NCBI RefSeq assembly: GCF_014646995.1
Contig: NZ_BMOI01000005.1
Coordinates: forward strand, 124,001-188,000
Source: Curtobacterium luteum
Lineage (GTDB): Bacteria; Actinomycetota; Actinomycetes; Actinomycetales; Microbacteriaceae
DNA: 64,000 nt
Direction of reading: 5' to 3'
Shown: positions 35,941 through 42,959 of the stretch, piece by piece
Layout: each line of letters opens with the position of its first letter
Position numbering within the stretch: position 1 is the stretch's first letter
The notes under the pieces: model-generated
What the model saw: the letters and a program-made list of their open reading frames with translations, nothing else
Database searches by the model: none
Told to the model about the DNA's origin: nothing
Position numbers and translations under genes: made by a program

Positions 35941-36609
35941 TCAGTCCGAGAACACCATCGGTCGACGGGAGAGCCGCGGCTGCGGTGCGGCCGTGCGCGG
36001 CTTCTCCTCACGCGGTCGGACCGGCGTCACGTGCACCCGGGTCGCAGCGCCCAGCGCCTCGACCGTGTCCGCACGGTGGAGCTGCGCGGCGTGCACCACG
36101 ATCGCGGCGCAGGCTTCGGCGTCCGCTGCGGCGTCGTGGTGCGCGAAGCCTTCGTGCCCCGCGGCGCGCGCGGCCATCGGCAGCCGGTAGGACTCGAGCG
36201 TGTAGGTCTTGCGGGCCACCTGCAGCGAGCACAGGGAGTGGTGGTCGGCCAGCGGCGTCCCCGTCGCGGCGCATCCACCCGCGATCACACCCATGTCGAA
36301 GCGGGCGTTGTGCGCCACGAGGACGTCGCCGTCCGCGAACGCCACGATGTCCGCGTACTGCTCCGCCCAGCCCTTCGCCCCCACGACGTCGGCGGCGACG
36401 ATCCCGTGGATGCGGGTGTTCCACTCGAGGAAGGCGTCGTGCCCGACCGGCGGTTGGATGAACCACGAGGCACGCTCCGCGACCCGGCCGGCGCGGATCT
36501 TCACGAGTCCGACGGAGCACGCGCTCGCAGGGGAGCTGTTCGCGGTCTCGAAGTCGATGGCGGTGAAGTTCAACGGCACGGTCCCGATCGTCGCACGGGG
36601 CTCCGACAT
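35941..36609 (-). CDS. DEDDh 3'-5' exonuclease (DnaQ-like)
   Basis: A 222-residue exonuclease of the DnaQ/RNase T superfamily. All five DEDDh residues are visible: D19 and E21 in TAIDFETANSSP, D105 in LVAHNARFDMG, and H158 with D163 in HHDAAADAEAC. The C-terminal 40 residues are basic and Pro-rich (TPVRPREEKPRTAAPQPR). Without a polymerase or BRCT domain it is a stand-alone proofreading or repair exonuclease. Upstream, 152 bases separate it from the divergent ychF gene; a 52-bp perfect palindrome fills part of this. Confidence 0.88.
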   Translation of the reverse strand: MSEPRATIGTVPLNFTAIDFETANSSPASACSVGLVKIRAGRVAERASWFIQPPVGHDAFLEWNTRIHGIVAADVVGAKGWAEQYADIVAFADGDVLVAHNARFDMGVIAGGCAATGTPLADHHSLCSLQVARKTYTLESYRLPMAARAAGHEGFAHHDAAADAEACAAIVVHAAQLHRADTVEALGAATRVHVTPVRPREEKPRTAAPQPRLSRRPMVFSD

Positions 36610-36637
36610 CGGCTGCGGTTGTCGACGGCGTTGCGCC

Positions 36638-36689
36638 GCGACGGCCTGGAGGCGCGGGGCGGGCCCGCCCCGCGCCTCCAGGCCGTCGC
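36638..36689. repeat. 52-bp perfect palindrome in a divergent promoter region
   Basis: Outer arms GCGACGGCCTGGAGGCGCGG and the mirrored partner meet at GCGGG/CCCGC; all 26 pairs match. It belongs to the GGAGGCGCGG family, but here it lies between the start codons of two divergent genes (exonuclease, ychF), so it cannot be a simple terminator. Confidence 0.85.
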
Positions 36690-36747
36690 CGGCCGCGTCA
36701 GCGGGCTCCGCGCCCGCACGCCGGACCGGTCGTGACCCCGTCGCGGG

Positions 36748-36753
36748 TAGGCT
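36748..36753 (+). promoter_or_regulatory. -10 box TAGGCT before ychF
   Basis: TAGGCT is followed by eight bases and then GTG 36762, consistent with a leaderless or near-leaderless transcript. Confidence 0.4.
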
Positions 36754-36761
36754 GTCCTCCC

Positions 36762-37835
36762 GTGGCTCTCACCATCGGAATCGTCGGTCTCCCGAACGTC
36801 GGCAAGTCGACCCTGTTCAACGCCCTGACCAAGAACCAGGTCCTCGCCGCGAACTACCCGTTCGCGACGATCGAACCGAACGTCGGCGTGGTGAACCTGC
36901 CCGACCCGCGGCTCGACCAGCTCGCGGAGCTGTTCGGTTCCGAGAAGACCGTGCCCGCGCCGGTGTCGTTCGTCGACATCGCCGGCATCGTCAAGGGTGC
37001 GAGCGAGGGCGAGGGCCTCGGCAACAAGTTCCTCGCCAACATCCGCGAGGCCGACGCCATCGCGCAGGTCGTCCGCGGCTTCGCCGACGACGACGTCGTG
37101 CACGTGGCCAACAAGGTCTCGCCGAAGGACGACCTCGAGGTCATCAACACCGAGCTGATCCTCGCCGACATGGAGACCATCGACAAGGCGCTCCCGCGGT
37201 ACGAGAAGATGCTCAAGCTCAAGCAGGCCGAGCCGGTCGTCCTCGAGACCGCTCGGGAGGCGCGTGCCGCCCTCGAGCAGGGCACGCTGCTGTCAGCGAC
37301 GTCGATCGACCTCACGCCGATCGCCGAGCTCGGGCTGCTCTCCGCCAAGCCGTTCATCTTCGTCTTCAACGTCGACGAGGCCGTGCTCACCGACGAGGCG
37401 CGCAAGGCCGAGCTCGCGGCACTCGTCGCCCCCGCGCAGGCCGTGTTCCTCGACGCGAAGATCGAGTCGGAGCTCATCGACCTCGACCCCTCGGATGCGG
37501 CCGAACTCCTCGAGTCCACCGGGCAGACCGAGTCCGGGCTCGACCAGCTCGCGCGCATCGGGTTCGACACCCTCGGGCTCCAGACCTACCTGACTGCAGG
37601 TCCGAAGGAGTCGCGGGCGTGGACGATCGGCAAGGGGTGGAAGGCGCCCCAGGCTGCCGGGGTCATCCACACCGACTTCGAGAAGGGCTTCATCAAGGCC
37701 GAGGTCATCTCGTTCGAGGACCTCATGGCGGCCGGCTCGATCGCCGAGGCCCGCGCGCACGGCAAGGCCCGGATCGAGGGTAAGGACTACGTCATGCAGG
37801 ACGGCGACGTGGTGGAGTTCCGCTTCAACAACTGA
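36762..37835 (+). CDS. ychF: redox-regulated ATPase YchF
   Basis: Universally conserved Obg-related P-loop protein that prefers ATP and binds ribosomes. The 357-residue protein begins [20 protein letters not shown] (G1 at about residues 9-16), has [22 protein letters not shown] (G3 and switch), NVDE in place of the GTP-specific NKxD motif, and a C-terminal TGS domain ([15 protein letters not shown], ending [11 protein letters not shown]). GTG 36762 is fixed by the conserved N-terminus. Confidence 0.95.
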   Translation: MALTIGIVGLPNVGKSTLFNALTKNQVLAANYPFATIEPNVGVVNLPDPRLDQLAELFGSEKTVPAPVSFVDIAGIVKGASEGEGLGNKFLANIREADAIAQVVRGFADDDVVHVANKVSPKDDLEVINTELILADMETIDKALPRYEKMLKLKQAEPVVLETAREARAALEQGTLLSATSIDLTPIAELGLLSAKPFIFVFNVDEAVLTDEARKAELAALVAPAQAVFLDAKIESELIDLDPSDAAELLESTGQTESGLDQLARIGFDTLGLQTYLTAGPKESRAWTIGKGWKAPQAAGVIHTDFEKGFIKAEVISFEDLMAAGSIAEARAHGKARIEGKDYVMQDGDVVEFRFNN

Positions 37836-37850
37836 GGCGCCGCGGAGTCG

Positions 37851-38156
37851 TCACTCGGCGACCTCGTGCATGTTCTGCGCCTGCCACCCCTCGGGCACGG
37901 ACTCCCGGTACGCGGCAGCGGCGGCCCGGTAGTCCGGCCCGGTCGCCTCGTGCGGCCGGAGTGCCTTCGAGCGGGCGAGCGCCTTGACGGTCGACTCGCC
38001 CGTTGCCTTGCTGGTGACCGTGTTGACCTGGAGGAGCTCGAACCCGTCGAGGTCGAGCCCCGCGATCGCGGCAGCTCGGGCCTCGCCGATGGTGTCACCG
38101 CTGCCCTCGGATTCCCGGGTCTCGGTGGATCGCAGGGTGCCTCGCAGTGTCGTCAC
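37851..38156 (-). CDS. hypothetical protein, 101 aa
   Basis: Not recognised. From GTG at 38154-38156 it begins TTLRGTLRSTETRESEGSGDTIGEARAAAIAGLDLDGF (shown in parts: residues 2-20 polar, 21-38 helical) and ends with VPEGWQAQNMHEVAE. No membrane segment and no cysteine. Its 3' end is 15 bases from that of ychF. The amphipathic LDGFELLQVNTV stretch suggests a small globular alpha/beta domain. Confidence 0.6.
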   Translation of the reverse strand: MTTLRGTLRSTETRESEGSGDTIGEARAAAIAGLDLDGFELLQVNTVTSKATGESTVKALARSKALRPHEATGPDYRAAAAAYRESVPEGWQAQNMHEVAE

Positions 38157-38211
38157 CCTTCCAGTATGGATCGATCGACACGCTGCCCCTGACGTGCGCC
38201 AGGATGGGCGC

Positions 38212-38601
38212 ATGACGAACGCTCAGGCAGGGTGGTACGACGACGGCTCCGGCACGATGCGGTGGTGGGACGGCAGCGCGTGGACGGAGCAGGTGCAGCA
38301 GCCGGCGGCCCCCGCGCCCGGCATCGGCGGGATGATCGACCGGATCCAGGCCGAGGCGACGTCGGGTGCGAACGCGCGGCCCGCGCCGGCGGGCATGAGC
38401 TACGTCGTCCTGCAGGTGGTCCTCAAGGAGAAGTTCTTCGGCACGGGCTCCGGGAACCTGACCGAGCTCGAGCGGGCGATCAACGCGCAGGCCGCGCTCG
38501 GGTACCGGCTGCACACGATCACCACGTCGTCGTCGGGCAGTACCGGCTTCGGCAGGGGCGACAGGATCCAGGCGACGATGGTGTTCGAGAAGCTCGTCTG
38601 A
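38212..38601 (+). CDS. DUF2510 domain protein, 129 aa
   Basis: The N-terminus carries GWYDDGSGTMRWWDGSAWTE, the DUF2510 motif found on many actinobacterial surface and membrane-associated proteins. After a Pro/Ala linker, residues about 62-129 form a second small domain (YVVLQVVLKEKFFGTGSG ... TELERAINAQAALGYRL ... IQATMVFEKLV) resembling DUF4177-type folds. No membrane segment. AGGATGGGCG before ATG 38212 may be a weak ribosome binding site. Function unknown. Confidence 0.75.
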   Translation: MTNAQAGWYDDGSGTMRWWDGSAWTEQVQQPAAPAPGIGGMIDRIQAEATSGANARPAPAGMSYVVLQVVLKEKFFGTGSGNLTELERAINAQAALGYRLHTITTSSSGSTGFGRGDRIQATMVFEKLV

Positions 38602-38679
38602 TCACGACAGGTTCGCTGTGGCGCGTCGCCGCCACACGGCGCTAGGTTGTCGCAGAGCAGCCAGCACCGAGGAGCGCCC

Positions 38680-39141
38680 ATGTCGTACGTCGTCGACTTC
38701 GTGACCGTGTCCACCGTCGGGCTGGAGTCCTCGCCCGTCGCCGACGCACTCGCTGGCCTCCGCGCGAACGAGGCGCGGTACTTCAAGAACAAGTACGACG
38801 TCGACTTCACCACGCAGCCGGCGGCGGAGGTCCCCGACCTCGTGGAGTACGTCGCACGGGTCCTCCGCGAACGGGATGTGACGATCGCGTCCCCGGCGCT
38901 GGAGGCGACCGAGTTCGAGGTCGAGGGCGTGCGCTGGACGTACGTGTTCTACGAGTCCGGGTTGTCGGTCAATGTGCTCTACACACTCGAACCGGGCGGG
39001 AAGCGGGCTGTCGGGTTCAAGCTGTCCGACGGCATGGAGGTGCCTGAGGAGCTCACGGACAAGTTCAAGTTCGCCAGGCAGCGGTCGAAGCTCGCCGGCA
39101 CGATCCGCGGCTCCTACTTCGTCATCAAGGGCGAGTACTGA
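38680..39141 (+). CDS. hypothetical protein, 153 aa
   Basis: Not recognised. ATG 38680 is preceded by GAGGAG and, further up, by TAGGTT as a possible -10. The protein is acidic/basic mixed, with repeated beta-prone stretches (FEVEGVRWTYVFYESGLSVNVLYTL). No signal peptide. The phenylalanine/tyrosine-rich C-terminus ends GSYFVIKGEY. It may be a small alpha+beta protein; no homologue comes to mind. It converges with the HEPN/MNT pair at 12 bases. Confidence 0.65.
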   Translation: MSYVVDFVTVSTVGLESSPVADALAGLRANEARYFKNKYDVDFTTQPAAEVPDLVEYVARVLRERDVTIASPALEATEFEVEGVRWTYVFYESGLSVNVLYTLEPGGKRAVGFKLSDGMEVPEELTDKFKFARQRSKLAGTIRGSYFVIKGEY

Positions 39142-39153
39142 CGAGCGGGATGG

Positions 39154-39525
39154 TCAGTCGAGGATCGCGATGATGACCGCAGGGATGCGGTGCTCGATCA
39201 CGTCCCAGACGATCTCCTTCTTCGCCTTTCGGTAGTCGTGCGACAGGATGTTCCGCGTCCGTCGGACTGCGGCGAGAGACAGTCCCTCGGGCAGCAGCGC
39301 AGCGCGGTCTGTGGGGAGGCGTCCGACAAGGTCGTCGAAGTGGATCACCACTGCCTCCGCTGCACGGTAGGTCAGACTCCGCGGCGCGTCGAATGCCGGT
39401 CGCCCGTGCTCCACGATCTCGGAGCACTCGGCGAGCAGGTCGAGGAAGCCTTCTCGGAGCGCGGACCAACGTTCGCGTGGTTGCTCGGACTCGCCTCGCG
39501 GAACTGGATGGAATCGGTCGCTCAC
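39154..39525 (-). CDS. HEPN (HepT-like) toxin
   Basis: A 123-residue helical HEPN-domain protein. It ends with the catalytic motif RX4HXY as R91-NILS-H96-D-Y98, the RNase active site of HepT, where the tyrosine is the residue AMPylated by MntA. It is translated with a four-base overlap from the preceding MNT gene, so antitoxin and toxin are coupled. HepT toxins cleave RNA (tRNA in several cases) and stop growth. Starts at GTG 39525. Family assignment rests on motif plus partner. Confidence 0.85.
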   Translation of the reverse strand: MSDRFHPVPRGESEQPRERWSALREGFLDLLAECSEIVEHGRPAFDAPRSLTYRAAEAVVIHFDDLVGRLPTDRAALLPEGLSLAAVRRTRNILSHDYRKAKKEIVWDVIEHRIPAVIIAILD

Positions 39526-39986
39526 AGCGGCACGGCCTCACCGAGGACGTGGGCGAAGTGCGGGTCGTCGCCGATGTCGTCCGTCAGCAGGTCGACCTCG
39601 AAGCCGGTCATCTCCTCGACCGCGTGTGCGAAGCCACCGAGGTCGAAGAGCGACGCCTCCGACGTGAGCCCGACGAGGAGGTCGATGTCGCTGTTCGGGG
39701 TGTCGTGTCCGCGGATCGCGGAGCCGAACACGCGGACGTTCACGAGGTGGTGCCGGTTTGCCTCGATCAGGATGTCGTCCGCATAGATGCTGAGCGGGAT
39801 GCTGGGACGTATCTGAGCCGCACGGAGGATGCGCTCGAGTGATTCTGCGCGGGGCTGCTGTCGGCCACTTTCGTACGCGGAGATCGTGGGCTGTTGCATG
39901 CCGGCCGCGCTCGCGAGCGCCGCCTGGGACATGCCGATGTCGAGCCGAGCCGACTTGATGAGATCAGCAGCTCGATCGACGCGCAT
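39522..39986 (-). CDS. HTH-fused MNT nucleotidyltransferase antitoxin (MntA-like)
   Basis: A 154-residue fusion. Residues 5-58 form an XRE helix-turn-helix (LIKSARLDIGMSQAALASAAG, MQQPTISAYESGRQQPRAESL). Residues about 65-154 form a minimal nucleotidyltransferase with the exact GSX10DXD motif (G88, S89, D100, D102) and a third acidic residue D132 in FEVDLLTD. MntA-type enzymes inactivate HepT by adding AMP to the RX4HXY tyrosine. The added HTH suggests it also represses its own operon. ATG at 39984-39986 with GGGAGGG upstream. Confidence 0.87.
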   Translation of the reverse strand: MRVDRAADLIKSARLDIGMSQAALASAAGMQQPTISAYESGRQQPRAESLERILRAAQIRPSIPLSIYADDILIEANRHHLVNVRVFGSAIRGHDTPNSDIDLLVGLTSEASLFDLGGFAHAVEEMTGFEVDLLTDDIGDDPHFAHVLGEAVPL

Positions 39987-39989
39987 GGA

Positions 39990-40013
39990 GCCCTCCCATA
40001 GCGAGGGACTATA
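39990..40013 (-). promoter_or_regulatory. promoter and possible autoregulatory site of the HEPN/MNT operon
   Basis: On the minus strand TATAGT (40008-40013) is a strong -10. Directly after it come inverted five-base arms CCCTC and GAGGG around GCTATGG, overlapping the ribosome binding site. This is a fitting place for the fused HTH domain to bind. Confidence 0.5.
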
Positions 40014-40051
40014 CCGCCTACGACTGCTGATTCAGCCGTGTAGGGGAAGGA

Positions 40052-40249
40052 TCAGCGCCCGCTCCACCGCACCCACGCCTGCACCTGCGCGCGCGCCCCT
40101 TCGAGCGACGAGTGTGCACCGCGGATCGAGCGGTCCGGCGACGAGACGACGTACTGCCGTGCCCGTGTGACCTCGCACAGCTGGTCGGCACCGAACGACA
40201 GCTTCCAGTGGTCCTCGGCGTCCCTGACCCACTCCAGACGATTCGGCAT
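40052..40249 (-). CDS. hypothetical protein, 65 aa
   Basis: Not recognised. ATG at 40247-40249 follows AAGGAGTCGAC, one of the best ribosome binding sites in the window. The protein (MPNRLEWVRDAEDHWKLSFG..., ending VQAWVRWSGR) is rich in Trp and charged residues and likely a small DNA- or protein-binding domain. Other overlapping frames here give Arg/Ser-rich translations and were rejected. Confidence 0.6.
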   Translation of the reverse strand: MPNRLEWVRDAEDHWKLSFGADQLCEVTRARQYVVSSPDRSIRGAHSSLEGARAQVQAWVRWSGR

Positions 40250-40404
40250 GTCGACTCCTTGTTCACCGCGTCGATGCCGCGGTCGTGAATCGGACAGTAG
40301 ACCCGGACCCCGTGAGACCGGGGTACGCCCTGGCCCGGATGCGCGGACCTCCGGTGTCGTTCCGGGCACGTTCCGTACCGTCACGGGGAACGAAGGGGGA
40401 CAAC

Positions 40405-40743
40405 GTGAAGTACATCAGTTGCGAAGGTGTCGACGTGATGACCGGCGATCTCATCGCGGACGCGGTCATGGACTACGCGGCGGTGCTCGGCGCGAACGCG
40501 CGGACCGACTCGGTCTCGGTGCCGTCGGTCGGTCCCGACGGTGCCCTGATCCGGACGACCCTCCTCGTCGGACCGGCCTCCGAGTTCGTCGTGATCCCGG
40601 CTCCGGATGACGTGCTCGAGCCGGAAGACCCGGACTTCATCCGCCGCCTGCGCGACGCCGCGGGCCGGGCCGGTGATGCGCGCCCCCTCGACGCGGACGG
40701 CCGGCCGCGGTTCGTCGGCGCTGACGGGCCTTCCCGCCGCTGA
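40405..40743 (+). CDS. hypothetical protein, 112 aa
   Basis: Not recognised. GTG 40405 is preceded by GGGGGA. The N-terminal 75 residues (YISCEGVDVMTGDLIADAVMDYAAVLGANARTD, in parts) look like a small alpha/beta domain; residues 76-112 are charged and probably disordered. The hairpin at 40755 ends it. No partner gene is coupled. Confidence 0.6.
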   Translation: MKYISCEGVDVMTGDLIADAVMDYAAVLGANARTDSVSVPSVGPDGALIRTTLLVGPASEFVVIPAPDDVLEPEDPDFIRRLRDAAGRAGDARPLDADGRPRFVGADGPSRR

Positions 40744-40754
40744 GGCCGTGCACG

Positions 40755-40793
40755 ACGAAGCGCGCCGCCGGGAGGACCGGCGACGCGCTTCGT
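40755..40793. terminator. hairpin between converging small genes
   Basis: ACGAAGCGCGCCGCCGG pairs with CCGGCGACGCGCTTCGT (17 pairs, one mismatch, loop GAGGA). It lies 12 bases after one stop codon and 12 bases before the converging one, so it likely serves both. Confidence 0.8.
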
Positions 40794-40804
40794 GGGGGAG
40801 TGGA

Positions 40805-41107
40805 TCAAGCAGCGAGCAGGAGCTCACCCGCCGTGACGTCCTGCGCCTGCAGGAGCGTGCGGCTGGCCTCGCCGCGCCAGGACCGGCCGGGGATGGTCCA
40901 GCCGGCCTCGCCGCGGACCTCCACGCGTGCCCCGGGGGCGACGAAGGCGCCGAGGTCGTCGGCGTCCATCCGGACGAGGTACTCGCGCCCGGTCCAGACG
41001 TCCCGGACGGGGAACTCGGCGATGTTGTCGGGGGAGGTGACGGGAGCCGCGAGGGCGGTCCCGATGATGCTGAGTCGGTCGTTGCCGACGTTCGTGATGG
41101 TGTTCAT
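40805..41107 (-). CDS. hypothetical protein, 100 aa
   Basis: Not recognised. The ATG at 41105-41107 follows AGGAAG at about 10 bases. The C-terminal half (FPVRDVWTGREYLVRMDADDLGAFV ... TIPGRSWRGEASRTLLQA, in parts) is beta-rich; the N-terminus reads NTITNVGNDRLSIIGTAL. It may be a small secreted-like or beta-sandwich protein but has no signal peptide. It has a strong promoter at 41340-41368 and a long leader. Confidence 0.6.
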   Translation of the reverse strand: MNTITNVGNDRLSIIGTALAAPVTSPDNIAEFPVRDVWTGREYLVRMDADDLGAFVAPGARVEVRGEAGWTIPGRSWRGEASRTLLQAQDVTAGELLLAA

Positions 41108-41339
41108 GGTGCTGGTCTTCCTGAGTCGTTCGGCGCCGTCGCGGTGTCCGCTGCTCGGTCCGTGACTTCGTGGTCCCGGTCGTTCGCGGTGTCCGCTGGC
41201 GCGCACGCCGTGTGTCGACGTGCGGCTCGTCCGTCGGGACGAGCGGTGGTCTCGTGGGAATGCGATCCCGGTTGGATCGGTGTCGAGACGGTTCGGTGTG
41301 CGCGAATCAGATGGGTTCGCTGCAGTGCACCAAAGCAAC
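41108..41339 (-). other. long untranslated leader
   Basis: About 226 bases lie between the predicted transcription start (near 41333) and the ATG at 41107. It contains two direct copies of AGCGGACACCGCGA on the minus strand (about 41125-41215). I find no recognisable riboswitch in it. Confidence 0.4.
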
Positions 41340-41368
41340 AGTATAGGTCGGAACCTGCCAGGTGTCCA
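41340..41368 (-). promoter_or_regulatory. promoter TGGACA-N17-TATACT
   Basis: On the minus strand TGGACA (41363-41368) and TATACT (41340-41345) are separated by exactly 17 bases. Each is one base from the sigma-70-type consensus, the strongest promoter I see in the window. It drives the 100-aa orphan and begins right after the HD gene's stop. Confidence 0.7.
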
Positions 41369-41371
41369 GGC

Positions 41372-41980
41372 TCAGGCCAGGAACGCGTCCCAGCGGGCTC
41401 CACCGGCCGCCACGTTGCCGCTCCGGTCGAGCCGGCCCGCGGGGGATCCGGGCTTCCGCCCGGCCTGCTCGTGGATGCGTCCTGCGAACGTCGCGGAGAA
41501 GTCGAGCCGGGGCACGGCTGCGGTCACCGTGCGGAGCACGTCCGGCGGCACGAGGTCGAAGCCGACCCCGGACACGTCCAGCGAGGTCGCGACCTCGAGC
41601 AGGTGCCCTTCGACGTCGACGTCCGGGTCCACCGAGGTCCACATGTGGCGCTCGATCACCTCGCCGACGCGTCGTGCTCGCGCAGGGTCCCACCCGGCAC
41701 CGAGCGCGAAGACCGACCCGACCGCGCCACCCGCGTCCTCGAACGGGATCGTGTGCGCGTCGAACGACGGCGTCACCCCGAGGTCGTGCAGCATCGCCGA
41801 GACGAAGAGCAGCTCGCGGTCCGGCTCGAGCCCGGCGGACGAGGCGATCACCGAGGCCCAGGCCCACGACCGCAGGCAGTGGTTCACGAGCGCCGTCGGG
41901 GACCACGTGCGGACGACCTCGAGCGCGCGCGCCGCGACGGCGGTGGGCGGTGTCAGCAGGGCGTCGACGTCGGTGGTCAC
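41372..41980 (-). CDS. HD domain phosphohydrolase
   Basis: A 202-residue HD-superfamily protein. The metal site is partly visible: NHCLRSWAWA (first His), LHDLGVTPSF (HD pair near residue 65), and VIERHMWTS and VEGHLLEVATSLD (further His/Asp). The family includes nucleotide and cyanamide hydratase-like hydrolases; VNHCLRSWAW and the TP(S)FD sequence recall the cyanamide hydratase/DUF2115-like subgroup. The substrate cannot be read. GTG start at 41978-41980. Confidence 0.8.
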   Translation of the reverse strand: MTTDVDALLTPPTAVAARALEVVRTWSPTALVNHCLRSWAWASVIASSAGLEPDRELLFVSAMLHDLGVTPSFDAHTIPFEDAGGAVGSVFALGAGWDPARARRVGEVIERHMWTSVDPDVDVEGHLLEVATSLDVSGVGFDLVPPDVLRTVTAAVPRLDFSATFAGRIHEQAGRKPGSPAGRLDRSGNVAAGGARWDAFLA

Positions 41981-42015
41981 GGCACGACGCTAGCGCAGGT
42001 CGCGACGCGACCCCT

Positions 42016-42063
42016 GACGGCCTGGAGGCACGGTGCAGGCCCGCCCCGCGCCTCCAGGCCGTC
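42016..42063. terminator. 48-bp imperfect palindrome, GGAGGCGCGG family
   Basis: GACGGCCTGGAGGCACGG mirrors the sequence ending GCGCCTCCAGGCCGTC, with a few mismatches near the centre. It lies just after the stop of the PEP-mutase family gene on the minus strand. Confidence 0.75.
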
Positions 42064-42070
42064 GACCGGT

Positions 42071-42847
42071 TCAGTTCAGGGTGGGGGTGTCCTCCGGCAC
42101 GACGCCGCCGCCGTAGAGGTCGGTCGCCAGGTCGCGGAGCGCGCGCAGCGCGACGCGCTGCGTGAGCGGTCCGTACGAGATGCGGGCGACGCCGAGGGCC
42201 TCGTACTCCGCGGCGGGCAGTGCGCCCGGGAGGCCGATCACCGAGAGCTTCCCGCGGCCGAGCCCGTCCACGAGGCGCTCGACGACGTCGCGCTGGATCG
42301 CTCCCGGGACGAACACGAGCGGGGCGCCGGCGTCGAGGAACGCCTTGCCGCGGGCGATGGCGTCCTCGATGCTCTCGTCGAGCGGGCGGTCGCCGCCACG
42401 GGCGATGGCGTCGGTGCGGGCGTTGAGCTGGAAGTCGATGCCCTCGGCTTCGACGGCCTTGGTGATCGCGGCGACACGGGCGACGGCCTCGTCGAACGGA
42501 CGGAGGCGGTCCTCGACGTTCGCGCCGACGATCCCGACGCCGATGGCGCGTCGGATCGTCTCGGCCGGGTCGTCGTAGCCGTCGTCGAGGTCGGCGGTGA
42601 CGGGCAGGTCGGTGGCGGCGACGACCGTGGCTGCTCCGGCGAGGGCGACGTCGAGGGGCATGCCGCCGTCCTCGTAGCCGTGGCTCGCGGCGATCGAGTG
42701 CCCGGCGGTCGCGATCGCCCGGGTCTCGGGGAGGTCGCTCACGACCTTGGCGCTGATCGCGTCCCACACGTTCACGACGCGGAGGACCTCGGGGGCTTCG
42801 TGCAGCTGCTTGAGGGTGGACGCCTTGTCGGCGGTGCTCGTGCTCAT
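42071..42847 (-). CDS. isocitrate lyase/PEP mutase family protein
   Basis: A 258-residue ICL/PEPM superfamily barrel. LRVVNVWDAISAKVV starts the fold; ADLDDGYDDPAET holds the Mg2+-binding acidic pair, GANVEDRL a further acidic ligand, and QLNARTDAI the conserved Arg. It lacks the KKCGH motif of isocitrate lyase, so it is not ICL; it is more like oxaloacetate/carboxy-PEP-type or 2-methylisocitrate-like lyases of unknown substrate. Divergent from the MalY gene across 112 bases. Confidence 0.85.
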   Translation of the reverse strand: MSTSTADKASTLKQLHEAPEVLRVVNVWDAISAKVVSDLPETRAIATAGHSIAASHGYEDGGMPLDVALAGAATVVAATDLPVTADLDDGYDDPAETIRRAIGVGIVGANVEDRLRPFDEAVARVAAITKAVEAEGIDFQLNARTDAIARGGDRPLDESIEDAIARGKAFLDAGAPLVFVPGAIQRDVVERLVDGLGRGKLSVIGLPGALPAAEYEALGVARISYGPLTQRVALRALRDLATDLYGGGVVPEDTPTLN

Positions 42848-42959
42848 GACGCCGACAGTAGGCCGAGCCCGGGGTCGCCGTCCCGTGGTGCGCGCCTGCG
42901 CGACGCAGGATGACGGTCGGGGTCGCGCCGTGCCTCCAGGCCGGTGCATCCTGGGACGC

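Noticed and set aside
40018..40266. Alternative minus-strand frames around the 65-aa gene
   Set aside because: Arg/Ser-rich shadow translations; the 65-aa frame alone has a strong AAGGAG site.
41104..41403. Minus-strand open frame covering the long leader
   Set aside because: It overlaps the promoter and the HD gene's end; sequence lacks any motif and has poor ribosome binding site.
42071..42847. Isocitrate lyase (aceA)
   Set aside because: Too short (258 aa) and lacks KKCGH; it is the broader ICL/PEP mutase family.
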